A DNA stretch of 64,000 bases from Planctomycetota bacterium (GCA_025459175.1 JALORC010000011.1:1-64000), one strand, 5' to 3'; shown: positions 8,009 through 16,899, counted from the stretch's first letter. The notes: generated by a model from the sequence alone, not told the origin. Numbers and translations are program-made.

Positions 8009-8014
8009 AGGCTA
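8009..8014 (-). promoter_or_regulatory. possible -10 box for pth
   Basis: TAGCCT on the minus strand, 21 bases before the pth ATG. The nine bases GCCTAGCCT also occur just before the histidine kinase gene at 29906. No convincing -35 was found. Confidence 0.3.
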
Positions 8015-8076
8015 GGCGGCGCGCCGGTCCGGAGCAAGCCCCGGCTGCGGCGCGATCTCGAAGCCTGCGACCGCGA

Positions 8077-8724
8077 TCACTTCTTGTCGGCCTTCTCGGC
8101 CGGCTTGTCGCCAGCCTTCTCGGCCGGCTTGTCGCCGGCGGCCGGCGCGGCTTCCGCCGCGGCCGGGGCCGCTTCCGCCACGACGATCTTGGCGACGTGG
8201 CAGATCACCGTGGTCGCCGGCGCGACCAGCGTGACTCCGGCCGGCAGCTTCAGGTCGCTCGCCGACACGTGCTGGTCGAGCTCGAGCTTGCTGACGTCGT
8301 GCTCGATGGCGTCCGGGATCGCGGTCGGCAGGCAGCGGATCAGGATCTGCACATGGTCCTTCATCAGCGCCCCACCCTTGCTGACGCCGACCGGGTTGCC
8401 GAGCAGCGCGACCGCGACCTCGACCTCGATCGGCTTGGTCAGGTCGATGCGCTTGAAGTCGACATGGGTCGGGTGGTCGGTGGTGTTCGCCCACGTCACC
8501 GCCTGCAGGAAGGCCGCCTGCGGCGTGCCGGCGATCTCGAGCTGGAAGATGCGGTGGTGCGCCTTGATGTGCTGCTCGATCTCCCACTCCGAGATGGCGA
8601 TCGAGACCGGCTCCTTGCCGTCGCCGTAGACCACGGCCGGCAACCAGCCCTCTGCGCGCAGCTGCGCGACCCGATTGCGCCCCAGCGCCGTGCGGCGCTC
8701 CGCCTTCATGCGAACGACTTGCAT
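8077..8724 (-). CDS. rplY: 50S ribosomal protein L25 (CTC-type)
   Basis: 215 residues, the long CTC/TL5 form: an L25 5S-rRNA-binding domain (about 1-95) and a C-terminal beta domain (about 96-185). It ends in an Ala/Pro/Lys tail with a repeated KPAEKAGDKPAEKA stretch, coded by a short direct DNA repeat. The longer open frame upstream is not needed: ATG at 8724 has AGAGG 7 bases before it (8732-8736) and gives the normal start MQVVRMKAERR. The order prs-rplY-pth is conserved in many bacteria. Confidence 0.92.
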   Translation of the reverse strand: MQVVRMKAERRTALGRNRVAQLRAEGWLPAVVYGDGKEPVSIAISEWEIEQHIKAHHRIFQLEIAGTPQAAFLQAVTWANTTDHPTHVDFKRIDLTKPIEVEVAVALLGNPVGVSKGGALMKDHVQILIRCLPTAIPDAIEHDVSKLELDQHVSASDLKLPAGVTLVAPATTVICHVAKIVVAEAAPAAAEAAPAAGDKPAEKAGDKPAEKADKK

Positions 8725-8765
8725 TGGAATACCTCTGTCTACTCGGTGCGGGATGGAACGAGCGG

Positions 8766-9719
8766 CTAACGCTCGCTCTCGAACAGTTTGCTGACGCTCT
8801 CGCTGCGGTGGATGCGATCGATCGCCCGCGCGAGCAACTGCGCCATCGAGCAGACCTCGAGGCGCTGGAGTTTCTTGTCGTGGAGCGGCACGGTGTCCGC
8901 GAACAGGATCTTCTCGACGTCGGCCCCGTTGAGGCGCTCGACGGCGTTGCCACACAGCACGGCGTGGGTGGCGATGATGAACACCTTGCGGGCGCCCTTC
9001 TCCTTGACGATGCGGGCGGCGTCGACGATCGAACCGCCGGTCGAGACCATGTCGTCGACCAGCAGCACATCGCGGTTCTTGACGTCGCCGATCACGTGCT
9101 CGATCACCGTCTGCTCGCCGCTGATGCGGCGCTTGTCGATGATCGCGAGGTCGCAGCCGAGATCCTTGGCGTAGGCGCGCGCGAGCTTGGTGCCGCCGAT
9201 GTCGGGCGACACCACCATCACGTCCTTGGTCTCCAGCTGCCGCACGCGATCGATCATCACCGGCCGCGCGTAGAGGTGGTCGACCGGGATGTCGAAGAAG
9301 CCCTGGATCTGCGCCGCGTGCAGATCGACCGCGACCACGCGGTCGTAGCCGGCGGTCACCAGCAGGTTGGCGACCAGCTTGGCGTTGATCGGCACCCGCC
9401 CCTCGTCCTTGCGGTCCTTGCGCGCGTAACCGAAGTACGGGATCACCGCCGTGATGCGGTCGGCGGAGGCGCGACGCAGGCAGTCGGCGTAGGACAGCAG
9501 CTCGAACAGGTGCTCGTGCACGTTCGGGCTGGTCGGCTGCACGACGAACACGTCGGCACCGCGCACGTCGACCTCGATCTTCAGGTTGAGCTCGCCGTCG
9601 GGGAACCGCGCCAGCGACGCGGCGCCGAGCGGCACGCCCATGTAGGAGCAGATGTCCTGCGCCAGCCGGGGATGGGCCGTGCCCGTGAACACCCGCAACC
9701 GTTCGCCGCGCATCCTCAT
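8766..9719 (-). CDS. prs: ribose-phosphate pyrophosphokinase
   Basis: 317 residues. Makes PRPP from ribose-5-phosphate and ATP for nucleotide, His and Trp synthesis. Motifs: RFPDGELNLKIE, the ATP-binding loop region YFGYARKDRKDEGR, DLHAAQIQGFF, and the PRPP-binding VLLVDDMVSTGGS. The ATG at 9719 overlaps the glmU TGA (ATGA), so I preferred it to an ATG two codons later at 9713. Coupling to glmU links PRPP with UDP-GlcNAc synthesis, an arrangement known from other bacteria. Confidence 0.95.
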   Translation of the reverse strand: MRMRGERLRVFTGTAHPRLAQDICSYMGVPLGAASLARFPDGELNLKIEVDVRGADVFVVQPTSPNVHEHLFELLSYADCLRRASADRITAVIPYFGYARKDRKDEGRVPINAKLVANLLVTAGYDRVVAVDLHAAQIQGFFDIPVDHLYARPVMIDRVRQLETKDVMVVSPDIGGTKLARAYAKDLGCDLAIIDKRRISGEQTVIEHVIGDVKNRDVLLVDDMVSTGGSIVDAARIVKEKGARKVFIIATHAVLCGNAVERLNGADVEKILFADTVPLHDKKLQRLEVCSMAQLLARAIDRIHRSESVSKLFESER

Positions 9720-11029
9720 GGCTTGTCCTTGGCCGGCTTCGGCGGCACCGGTTCGCGCTGCTTGAGCTTCTTCGCCGGCACGCCGACCCAGACCTCGGCG
9801 GCGCCGATCGTGGTGCCGCGCGTGACGATCGCCCCGGCGCCGGTCATCGCATCGTCGCCGACCTGGCTCGGCGCGACCAGCACCGAACCGCTGCCGATGA
9901 AGGCGCGGGCGCCGATCCTGGTCTCGTGCTTGTGCACGCCGTCGTAGTTGGCGGTGATCGTGCCGGCGCCGATGTTGGCCTTCGGGCCCACCACGGCGTC
10001 GCCGAGGTAGGTCAGGTGCTTGGCCTTGGCACCGGCTCCCATGCGCGTCTTCTTGGCCTCGACGAAGTTGCCGATCTCGGCGCCGTCCTCGAGCACGGTG
10101 CCGGCCCGCAGGTGCGCGAACGGACCGACCTCGCAGTGCCGCCCGACCACGCAGCCGGTGCCGATCACCGTGCACGGCAGGATCCGGCTGTCGGCCCCGA
10201 TCTGCACACCGTGCTCGATCCAGGTGCTGGCCGGATCGACGATCAACACGCCGTTGCCGAGGTGCTCGAGCAGGATGCGTTCCTGCATCCACTGCCGCGC
10301 GATCGCCAGATCGGCCAGCGAGTTGACGCCGGTGATCTCGCTCGCCTCGGCGGCCTCCAGCGTCGGCAGGTCGCTCGCCCGACCGGCGCCGACGAAGCTC
10401 GCCACCGCATCCGTCAGGTACAGTTCGCCCTGCGCGTTGTTGGGCTTCAACCCGGTCAGCGCCGGCCGCAGCGCCTCGCTGTCGAAGCAGTAGAAGCCGG
10501 CGTTGATCTCGTCGATCGCGAGTTCCTGCTCACTGCAGTCCTTGTGCTCGCGGATGCCGGTGAAGCGACCTTCGGCATCACGCAGGATGCGGCCCAGGCC
10601 GGTCGGGTCGTCGGGATACGCGGTCAACACGCTGCACGGGCTGTTGCCGCGCACCTCGATCAGCGCCTGCAGCGTCGCGGTCGTGATCAGCGGACAGTCG
10701 CCGTAGGTCACCACGACATCGCCGCGGAACTCGCCGAGCGCCGCCATCGCCACCTGCACCGCGTGGCCGGTGCCCTTCGGTGCGCCCTGGTCGACGAACT
10801 GCAGCTGCGGGAACAGGTTGCCGACCTCGGCCTGCAGCGCCTGCTGCACCTTCTCCTTCTGGTGATGGACCACCACCACCACCCGGCTCGGCTGCAGCGG
10901 CGCCACCGCGTGCAGCGACGAGGCCGCCAAGGTGCGCCCGCACAACGGCAGCAAGACCTTGGGCAAGCTCACCTTGGTGCGCTTGCCGAGGCCGGCGGCC
11001 AAGCAGATCACGGCCAGTGGGCGCGACAT
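9716..11029 (-). CDS. glmU: bifunctional N-acetylglucosamine-1-phosphate uridyltransferase / glucosamine-1-phosphate acetyltransferase
   Basis: 437 residues, slightly shorter than the 456 of E. coli. The N-terminal half is the uridyltransferase (LAAGLGKRTKVSLPKVL; YGDCPLIT). The C-terminal half is a left-handed beta-helix with hexapeptide repeats and the acetyltransferase signature IGAGTITANYDG. The nucleotide loop usually reads LAAGxGTRM; here Thr is Lys and Met is Thr, while the key Arg is kept. It makes UDP-GlcNAc for peptidoglycan and lipopolysaccharide. It is first in glmU-prs-rplY-pth. Confidence 0.9.
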   Translation of the reverse strand: MSRPLAVICLAAGLGKRTKVSLPKVLLPLCGRTLAASSLHAVAPLQPSRVVVVVHHQKEKVQQALQAEVGNLFPQLQFVDQGAPKGTGHAVQVAMAALGEFRGDVVVTYGDCPLITTATLQALIEVRGNSPCSVLTAYPDDPTGLGRILRDAEGRFTGIREHKDCSEQELAIDEINAGFYCFDSEALRPALTGLKPNNAQGELYLTDAVASFVGAGRASDLPTLEAAEASEITGVNSLADLAIARQWMQERILLEHLGNGVLIVDPASTWIEHGVQIGADSRILPCTVIGTGCVVGRHCEVGPFAHLRAGTVLEDGAEIGNFVEAKKTRMGAGAKAKHLTYLGDAVVGPKANIGAGTITANYDGVHKHETRIGARAFIGSGSVLVAPSQVGDDAMTGAGAIVTRGTTIGAAEVWVGVPAKKLKQREPVPPKPAKDKP

Positions 11030-11236
11030 CGGGACGGCAGTCTCGGGGATCGGAGGGAGGAAAGGGGGCGAGGATTGTGCGGATCCCCCGCCACAGGGTC
11101 AAGGGTGCTCCATCGCACAAATGCGCGCGCTGACGCGCGGCACCGCCGGGGCCGCGCCGGGCCGCGCTGACGCGGCGTTCGCAGCGCGACCGCCGCCACC
11201 AGGGGCATGATCTACCGCTACCGGCCCCAACGAGAC

Positions 11237-11259
11237 GACGCCGCGGGGCTGGCGGCGTC
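11237..11259 (-). terminator. second hairpin after the sugar dehydrogenase-like gene
   Basis: Perfect 8-bp arms 11237-11244 and 11252-11259 around a 7-base loop. Its upstream arm on the minus strand is also used by the stop-anchored hairpin 11252-11278, so the two structures exclude each other. No T-run. Confidence 0.4.
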
Positions 11260-11278
11260 GCCTCTGCGGGCGAGCCGC
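11252..11278 (-). terminator. stop-anchored hairpin after the sugar dehydrogenase-like gene
   Basis: On the minus strand, directly after TGA: outer stem GCGGC/GCCGC, inner stem TCGCC/GGCGA, loop CGCAGA, one bulged C. The inner stem is identical to those at 621-650 and 36572-36595; the outer stem differs yet still pairs. Confidence 0.5.
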
Positions 11279-11279
11279 T

Positions 11280-13187
11280 TCAGAACTGGCGCGTCTCGCA
11301 GTTGGTGCGGAACCAACCGGTAATCGGGTCCAACCCGATCGCCTGGAAGCGCATCTGCAGGCCGGTGAGCAATCCGGCCGGCACGTTGTAGATCCAGCTC
11401 TTGTTCGGCGTGCCGATCGCACCGCTGCCCGAGAACGAGATGCCACCGAACGCGCCGGTGCCGTCCTCGAGCACGATCGTCAGCGCGTAGCCCGGATCGG
11501 TGCAGATCGGCCCGAGCACGGTCGGCAGGATCGGCGACCCCGGGAACGACATCATCAGCACGTACGGCACGTTCGGCGGCGTGGCCGTCGTGGTGTTCGA
11601 GACCGACACCACCATGATCGCCCCGGCCGGCGTCGCCGTCACCTTGCGCGCGAACAACGCGAACGTCGCGTTGGTCTGCGAACCCGGCGTGCTGGCGGTG
11701 ACCGTCACGGCACCACCGGCGGTGGTGGCGGTGACGCTGGTCTGCGCAAAGCCACTGGCGTCGGCGATCACCGGGTTGGTGGTCGACAGCGTGCCACCAC
11801 CGAGGACCGAGAAGTTGATCGTGCCACCCGGCAGCGGGTTGCCGTTGCTGTCGAGCACGCGCGCGACGAGCGGCTGCGGGAACGGTTCGACCGCGGGCAC
11901 CACCTGGGCGCCGCCGCTGATGGCGACCACGCTGTTGGTCGGGCCGAGCGGACGGATGCGCTTGAGGGCGCCGCCGGTGCTCGGGTAGGTGCCGGGGTGC
12001 TGCAGGAACCACAGCCCACCGTCCGGGCCCTGGCGCATGCTGACCATGCCGACGAAGTTGGTGCCCCAGTTGGTGGCGTTCGGCTGACCGGGCACGGCCG
12101 GTGCGGCGCTCCAGACGCCGGCGTTGTTGACCAGGCGCCGCAGTTGGCCGGCGAAGTAGTCGTGGAAGAACGCGTTGCCTTCGTAGGCCGGGCCGAAGTC
12201 GTACTGACCGCCCTGATTGCGGTAGCGCGGGCCACCCATCACCGACAGCCAGGTGCCGGCCTGCGGCACCGCGGCGATCGGCGCCGTGAGACCACCCGGC
12301 GCCGTGCCACCGCAGCCGTTGTAGGTGTTGTTGCCTTCGCGCCACGGCCAGCCGAAGTTGACGAGCGGCAGCGGCCCGCTGCTCGGGTAGACATACTCGT
12401 CATACTCCTCGACCGCGTTCTGCCCGACGTCGGCGATGTAGAGGTTGCCGGTCACGGCATCGATCTCGAACCGCACCGGGTTGCGCAGACCGTGAGCGAT
12501 CACCAGCTGGCTGAAGTCGGCATTGGCGCTCAGCGGGTTGTTGCCCGGATCGAGCGAACTGAACGTCGGTGCCGTGGTGCCCGGACCGGCCGGCACCGTC
12601 GACACGTCCATGCGCAACACGCAACCGAGTTGCGAGGTCGTGCTCTGCGCGTTGCACGGGTTCTGCGCGTCGTCACCGATGCTGCAGTAGAGCATGCCGT
12701 CGGGTCCGAAGCGCAGCGCGCCACCGTTGTGGTTGAACGCGTTGTCGGGCACCGCCGCGAGGATCACGCGGCGCGAGGTCGCCGCGAAGGTCAGGTTGGT
12801 GCTGGTAGGGTTCGCCAGATCGCCCGTGCAGGTGTAGCGATCCAGGTGCATGAAGGTGTCGGCGGTGCTGGAGTTCCAGACGTAGAGATAGCCGTTGGTG
12901 GCGAAGTTCGGATCGACGGTCAGGCTCAGCAGCGCCCGCTCCGATCCCGTCTCGACGTTGGGCACGGTGCCCACGGTGGCGAGTCCGGCGCCGGCCCAGA
13001 TCTGGATCAGGCCGCCGCGATTGCCGAACAGCACGCGCCCGTCGGCGAGCAGCGCGAAATCGTGGGGAGCCTGCAGGCCCGTGCCGACCAACGTGTCGAC
13101 CACGAAGCCCGTCGGCACCGTCTGCGCCGAGGCACCGGCGGCGACCACGAGTGCAGCGGAGACGGAGAGGAGAACAGAACGCAACAT
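11280..13187 (-). CDS. secreted PQQ-type sugar dehydrogenase-like protein with Ig-like domain
   Basis: 635 residues. A signal peptide (about 1-22, cut after ASAQ) leads a six-bladed glucose/sorbosone dehydrogenase-type propeller: ALRFGPDGMLYCSIGDD, HGLRNPVRFEID, NFGWPWREG, PRYRNQGGQYDFGPAYEG. About residues 445-525 look like a bacterial Ig-like (Big_1) domain, VARVLDSNGNPLPGGTINF. The last 100 residues form the C-terminal module shared with other secreted proteins here. Members oxidise sugars, often with PQQ and calcium; the substrate is unknown and some are not enzymes. ATG 13187 has GAGG 7 bases upstream, and a longer open frame to 14597 is rejected as shadow. Confidence 0.82.
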   Translation of the reverse strand: MLRSVLLSVSAALVVAAGASAQTVPTGFVVDTLVGTGLQAPHDFALLADGRVLFGNRGGLIQIWAGAGLATVGTVPNVETGSERALLSLTVDPNFATNGYLYVWNSSTADTFMHLDRYTCTGDLANPTSTNLTFAATSRRVILAAVPDNAFNHNGGALRFGPDGMLYCSIGDDAQNPCNAQSTTSQLGCVLRMDVSTVPAGPGTTAPTFSSLDPGNNPLSANADFSQLVIAHGLRNPVRFEIDAVTGNLYIADVGQNAVEEYDEYVYPSSGPLPLVNFGWPWREGNNTYNGCGGTAPGGLTAPIAAVPQAGTWLSVMGGPRYRNQGGQYDFGPAYEGNAFFHDYFAGQLRRLVNNAGVWSAAPAVPGQPNATNWGTNFVGMVSMRQGPDGGLWFLQHPGTYPSTGGALKRIRPLGPTNSVVAISGGAQVVPAVEPFPQPLVARVLDSNGNPLPGGTINFSVLGGGTLSTTNPVIADASGFAQTSVTATTAGGAVTVTASTPGSQTNATFALFARKVTATPAGAIMVVSVSNTTTATPPNVPYVLMMSFPGSPILPTVLGPICTDPGYALTIVLEDGTGAFGGISFSGSGAIGTPNKSWIYNVPAGLLTGLQMRFQAIGLDPITGWFRTNCETRQF

Positions 13188-13391
13188 GCAAGAACCTCGG
13201 TCGTGGGGTGGGCGACGCCGAACGCGGCATCGCGGGCGTGGACAGGGGCGCGAAAGTCTAGCGGATGAACCCCGCCTTGGCAGCGCCCTCCCACCCGCCG
13301 CACCGACCGGGGACACCATTCGCTGACCACGGCCGAGCGCAACCTGACCATCAAGCTTCCCCCATGGCACGGCCGATGCCTGCGCGGACCC
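13188..13391. other. divergent intergenic region before sugar dehydrogenase-like and KpsS-like genes
   Basis: 204 bases between divergent starts. Contains the 13-base promoter-like element at 13250-13262 for the leftward gene. I see no clear promoter for the rightward cluster and no gene. Confidence 0.5.
13250..13262 (-). promoter_or_regulatory. possible promoter element of the sugar dehydrogenase-like gene
   Basis: GCTAGACTTTCGC on the minus strand, 63 bases from the ATG at 13187. Contains TAGACT, usable as a -10. The identical 13 bases stand 69 bases before the XRE gene at 20124. A -35-like CTGCCA lies 17 bases upstream. Confidence 0.4.
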
Positions 13392-14720
13392 ATGGGCCAC
13401 ATCGTGTTCGGCGCCCCAGGCAGCGAGAGCTACCACCTGCACCGGCGCCTGCAGGGCGCGCTGGAGCCGCGCGGCCACCGGATCTCGGTGCTGACCCTGG
13501 ACGCCGCGGCCCACACGTTCTGGCGCCATCAGCTGGACCACGGCGAGATCGGCATCGGCCCGCTGCGACCGAATGCCGCGGACCGCCAGTGGGCCATGGC
13601 CCTCGGCCCCGGCGTCAGCGGGCGGCACGGCCAGCACCTCGCCGGCCTGCTCCGCCCATTGCGCGCCTGGTTCGCGGCCGAACGGCCGTCGCTGGTGCTG
13701 CTGCACCGGCGACGCGGTGCAGAGGCATGCCTGCTGCAGCGCCTCGCCCACGAGTTCGGCTGCCGCGTGCTGTGGACCGGTGACGGCCTGCTGCCACACA
13801 CACTGCAGATCGACGAACGCGGCCTCGATGGGGATGCCGCGGCGAGCCGACGTCCGGCCCGCGACTACCGCGTCGTCCCCGGCGATCGCTCGCTGTTGCG
13901 GGCCTGCCTCTCGCACGCGCTGGCGCGCAATCTGCCGGTGGCCGCCGAACCGGGTGGCGCGCTGCCACCGCCATGGTCGCAGCGACTGCACGACCTGCCG
14001 GCGATGTGGCGCAGCCACGGCCTCCGCGCGGCGCTGCAGTCGTGGTCGGCCTGGCGCACCGGCAGCTCGCGCCGCAAGGCCCAGGTGCCCGGGCCGACCG
14101 CCTGGCTGCCGCCGGCGCCGTTCGTGGCCGTGCTGCTGCAGCACCCTACTGACGCCCGGTTGCGGCTCGATGCCGACGCGGCGCCGAGCCAGCGGGCGCT
14201 GCTCGACCACGCCCGCCTGGCGGCCGCCGCCATCGACCCGGAACTGGCGATCGCGGCGATCGCCCCCGACGACCACTGCCGCCGCCCGCACTGGCTCGCG
14301 CGCGACATCGCCTGGCTGCCGGCTTCGGCGGGCATCGACGCGGCCGCGGTCGCGGCCGCGACGGCGACCGTCAACCATCCACTGGCCAGCATAGCACTGC
14401 TCGCCGGAACGCCGGTGCTGCACTGCGGCCGCGCCCTCTACGGCCTGCCGGGCGTCGGCACGTTCGCGCCGCTCGCCGAATGGCCGGCGGCCCTCGCACG
14501 CACCCTGCGCCGCGATCATCCGAGGCTGCGCGAGCGGTTCCTGAGCTGGGTGTTCGGCTACGGCCACGTGTGGTGCTCGGCGACCCATCCCGACCACAAC
14601 GGCATGCTGGGTCTCGTGCAGGCGATCGAAGCCAGGCTCGAGGCCCCGCCCGAGGCGGCGCCGCTGCGCTATCGCCGCGGCCCCGCCTGGCCGCTGGCGG
14701 CCGAGGGACGATCGGGCTGA
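13392..14720 (+). CDS. capsule polysaccharide synthesis protein, KpsS/KpsC-like
   Basis: 442 residues. Resembles the capsule synthesis (KpsC/KpsS, LipB) family, whose members are Kdo transferases that build the lipid-linked anchor of group 2 capsules. The best evidence is the C-terminal ATVNHPLASIALLAGTPV followed by CGRALYGLPGVGT, which matches the family pattern of a Ser/His-rich loop, a hydrophobic strand and GxAxYxxPG. The N-terminus (IVFGAPGSESYHLHRRL) fits the first Rossmann strand. It starts the plus-strand polysaccharide cluster. No ABC-type capsule exporter genes are in the window, so it may work in another glycan pathway. Confidence 0.65.
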   Translation: MGHIVFGAPGSESYHLHRRLQGALEPRGHRISVLTLDAAAHTFWRHQLDHGEIGIGPLRPNAADRQWAMALGPGVSGRHGQHLAGLLRPLRAWFAAERPSLVLLHRRRGAEACLLQRLAHEFGCRVLWTGDGLLPHTLQIDERGLDGDAAASRRPARDYRVVPGDRSLLRACLSHALARNLPVAAEPGGALPPPWSQRLHDLPAMWRSHGLRAALQSWSAWRTGSSRRKAQVPGPTAWLPPAPFVAVLLQHPTDARLRLDADAAPSQRALLDHARLAAAAIDPELAIAAIAPDDHCRRPHWLARDIAWLPASAGIDAAAVAAATATVNHPLASIALLAGTPVLHCGRALYGLPGVGTFAPLAEWPAALARTLRRDHPRLRERFLSWVFGYGHVWCSATHPDHNGMLGLVQAIEARLEAPPEAAPLRYRRGPAWPLAAEGRSG

Positions 14721-14752
14721 AGCGGCGGTCGTGGACTGCCGATGACATCGGC

Positions 14753-16177
14753 GTGCAGCACACCGTCCGACGCACCATGCTCTGCCTCGGCGCCGGCGTC
14801 GTCGTGCAGCGAGTGTGCCAGCTGGCGGCCTTCGTGCTGATCGGCCGCGCGCTCGGCGTGCAGGGGCTCGGCACCTATGCGCAGGGCCAGGCGATGGCAG
14901 CCGTGCTCGCGGTGCTGGCCGGCGCCGGGGTCAGCAACCTCACCGCGCGCCGGCTCGCCGCGCATCCGCTCGCCGCGCGCGGTCTGGTCACGGCCGCGGT
15001 GCGGCGCCGCGCCGTGGTCGGCTTTGCGCTGGCGCTGCTGGTCGGTGGGATCGGCACGTTCGTGGTCGAGCAGCCGTGGTTCTGGTGGCTGTGCGCGCTG
15101 CACACGATCCCGACCGCGTTCGATCTCAAGCAACTGCTCGACGCCTCGGGGCGCACGCGACGCGAGGTCCGGCTCGAGACCTGCATCGCCGCGCTGCAGC
15201 TGCTGCTGGTCGCTTGCTGGTCGTGGTCGGGCGGTTCGCAGCTGGAGACGCTGGCGCTGCTGACGCTCGGCTGCCGCAGTGTCTACGCGGCGTTCGCGTG
15301 GCAATCGGTGCGCGAACTGCCCGGCGCGGCCGATGCCGCGCTGCCATCGGTGTGGCAGGCGCGCGAAGCGTTCGGCCAGCTGGCGCACGAACTGATGACG
15401 ATCGGCGACGTCTGGCTGGTCGGCCTCCTGCTCGGCCCCGCCGCCGCCGGTCTCTACGCGCTGGCGGTGCGATTCGCCGCCGCCGCGCTGTTGCCGTCGG
15501 CACAGCTGGCGCGGCTGCTGCTGCCCCATTTGCTTCACGCCGGAGCCGATGGCGATCCGGCGCGGACCCTCGGCACGGCCCTGCGCACCACGTTGCTGGT
15601 GACGATGCCGGTGTTGCTCGCAGGTCTCGCCGCGGCCCGCCCGGCGTGCGAGCTGGTCGGCGCCGAGTTCGCTGGCGCCGCCCCGGCGCTGGCCCTGCTG
15701 CTGCTGGCCGGCTGCGTGCAGCACCTCGGCTGGCAGACCAGCAACGCACTGTTGGCGATGCACCGCGACCGCGCCTACGCCCACGGCTTCGCGTGGCCCG
15801 CACTGCTGCAGCTGGCGCTGTTCGTCGGCCTGACGGGATCGCTGTCGACCGAACCCGCGACCGCGGCCGCGGCCGCGGCGGCGCTCGCCGCATTCGCCCA
15901 GTGCGTCTACGCCGGCAACGGCATGCGGGTCACCAGGGCGCTGTGGCAGCAGCGCGCGGATCTCTGGCAGCAGCCGCTGCGCCTGTCGGCACTGACCGGA
16001 CTCGGCGCCGCGCTGCCGCTGCTGCTGCCACTGCCGATCGACGCAGCGCTGCTGTTCGCGTGCCAGCTGCTCGCCGGTGGACTCGCGTTCGGCCTCGGCC
16101 TGTGGCGGCTCGAACTGCGCGGCCGCTGGCGGCGGCTCGGCGACGGCCTCGCGGCGGCGAGCGGCTTCGGCGCCTGA
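14753..16177 (+). CDS. Wzx-like polysaccharide flippase
   Basis: 474 residues with about 12-14 hydrophobic segments and few charged residues. The start RTMLCLGAGVVVQRVCQLAAF and GVQGLGTYAQGQAMAAV match the polysaccharide biosynthesis (MOP/Wzx) family, which moves lipid-linked oligosaccharide across the inner membrane. LAHELMTIGDVWLVGLLLGPAAAGLYALAVRF in the middle is the second half-repeat, quoted here in parts by residue type: it carries the usual Gly-Pro turn. I chose GTG at 14753; ATG at 14777 is an alternative that still keeps the first helix. It follows the KpsS-like gene by 32 bases and precedes glycan-modifying enzymes. Confidence 0.78.
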   Translation: MQHTVRRTMLCLGAGVVVQRVCQLAAFVLIGRALGVQGLGTYAQGQAMAAVLAVLAGAGVSNLTARRLAAHPLAARGLVTAAVRRRAVVGFALALLVGGIGTFVVEQPWFWWLCALHTIPTAFDLKQLLDASGRTRREVRLETCIAALQLLLVACWSWSGGSQLETLALLTLGCRSVYAAFAWQSVRELPGAADAALPSVWQAREAFGQLAHELMTIGDVWLVGLLLGPAAAGLYALAVRFAAAALLPSAQLARLLLPHLLHAGADGDPARTLGTALRTTLLVTMPVLLAGLAAARPACELVGAEFAGAAPALALLLLAGCVQHLGWQTSNALLAMHRDRAYAHGFAWPALLQLALFVGLTGSLSTEPATAAAAAAALAAFAQCVYAGNGMRVTRALWQQRADLWQQPLRLSALTGLGAALPLLLPLPIDAALLFACQLLAGGLAFGLGLWRLELRGRWRRLGDGLAAASGFGA

Positions 16178-16229
16178 ATCGCCGCGGTCGCGCTCAATCC
16201 GGTCGCCGCAACCGCCGATAGGAAGGGCG

Positions 16230-16895
16230 ATGTCGAAGAAGCCACTCCGTCTCGGCACCCGCGCCCGGCTGCTGTTGCGCGGCCTGCGCTACGCCCCGCT
16301 GCTGCCGTTCGCGTCGATCGACGGCTGGCTCACCGTCGACGAGGCGATCACGCTGTACGAACTGTCGCGCGCGCTGCCGCACGAGGCCCCGGTCGCGGTC
16401 GAGATCGGCAGCTGGCAGGGCAAGAGCAGCGTGTGCCTCGCCAGCGGCCTGCAGGGCAAGCGGCAACCGCGGCTGTGCTGCATCGATCCGTTCGACGCCT
16501 CCGGCGACGGCGAGAGCAGCCCGACCTACGGCGAACGCGCGCAGCGGGTCGACGGCGAGCTGCGGCGCGCCTTCGAACAGAACCTGCGCGATGCCGGCCT
16601 GCACGAACTGATCGACGTCCGGCAGGGCTTCAGCCACCAACAGGCCCAGCACTGGCAGGGCTCGATCGACCTGTTGTTCCTCGACGGCGACCACAGCTAC
16701 CCGTCGGTGCGCCAGGACTTCGAGGACTGGGCGCCGAAGGTGCGTCCCGGCGGCTACCTGGTCATGCACGACGTCGTGCACCCGGTGCACGAGGGCCCGG
16801 CCCGCGTCGTCGACGAACTGGTGCGCCGCGATCCGACCTGGGTCGAGGCCCGCACCGTCGACAGCATGTTCGTCGCCCGCAAGGCGATGGTCTGA
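16230..16895 (+). CDS. class I SAM-dependent methyltransferase (Methyltransf_24 type)
   Basis: 221 residues. SAM-binding motif I is VAVEIGSWQGKSS; the acidic residue that follows strand 2 is in CCIDPFDA, and LLFLDGDHSYPSVRQDF is the family signature containing the metal/substrate acidic residues. GYLVMHDVVHP follows. These enzymes typically O-methylate sugars in surface glycan pathways, which fits the neighbours. ATG 16230 is preceded closely by GGAAGG. The next gene starts 4 bases after the stop. Confidence 0.8.
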   Translation: MSKKPLRLGTRARLLLRGLRYAPLLPFASIDGWLTVDEAITLYELSRALPHEAPVAVEIGSWQGKSSVCLASGLQGKRQPRLCCIDPFDASGDGESSPTYGERAQRVDGELRRAFEQNLRDAGLHELIDVRQGFSHQQAQHWQGSIDLLFLDGDHSYPSVRQDFEDWAPKVRPGGYLVMHDVVHPVHEGPARVVDELVRRDPTWVEARTVDSMFVARKAMV

Positions 16896-16899
16896 CGCC

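Larger units (their letters stand above)
11030..11279. other. intergenic region with hairpins
   Basis: About 250 bases between glmU (start 11029) and the stop of the next leftward gene (11280). I see no gene. It holds the hairpins described at 11237-11278 next to the stop, and a possible weak -10 (CACAAT, minus strand, 11074-11079) about 45 bases before glmU. Confidence 0.5.

Noticed and set aside
13188..13391. Second gene in the divergent gap
   Set aside because: No open frame above 30 codons with a plausible start or conserved residues.
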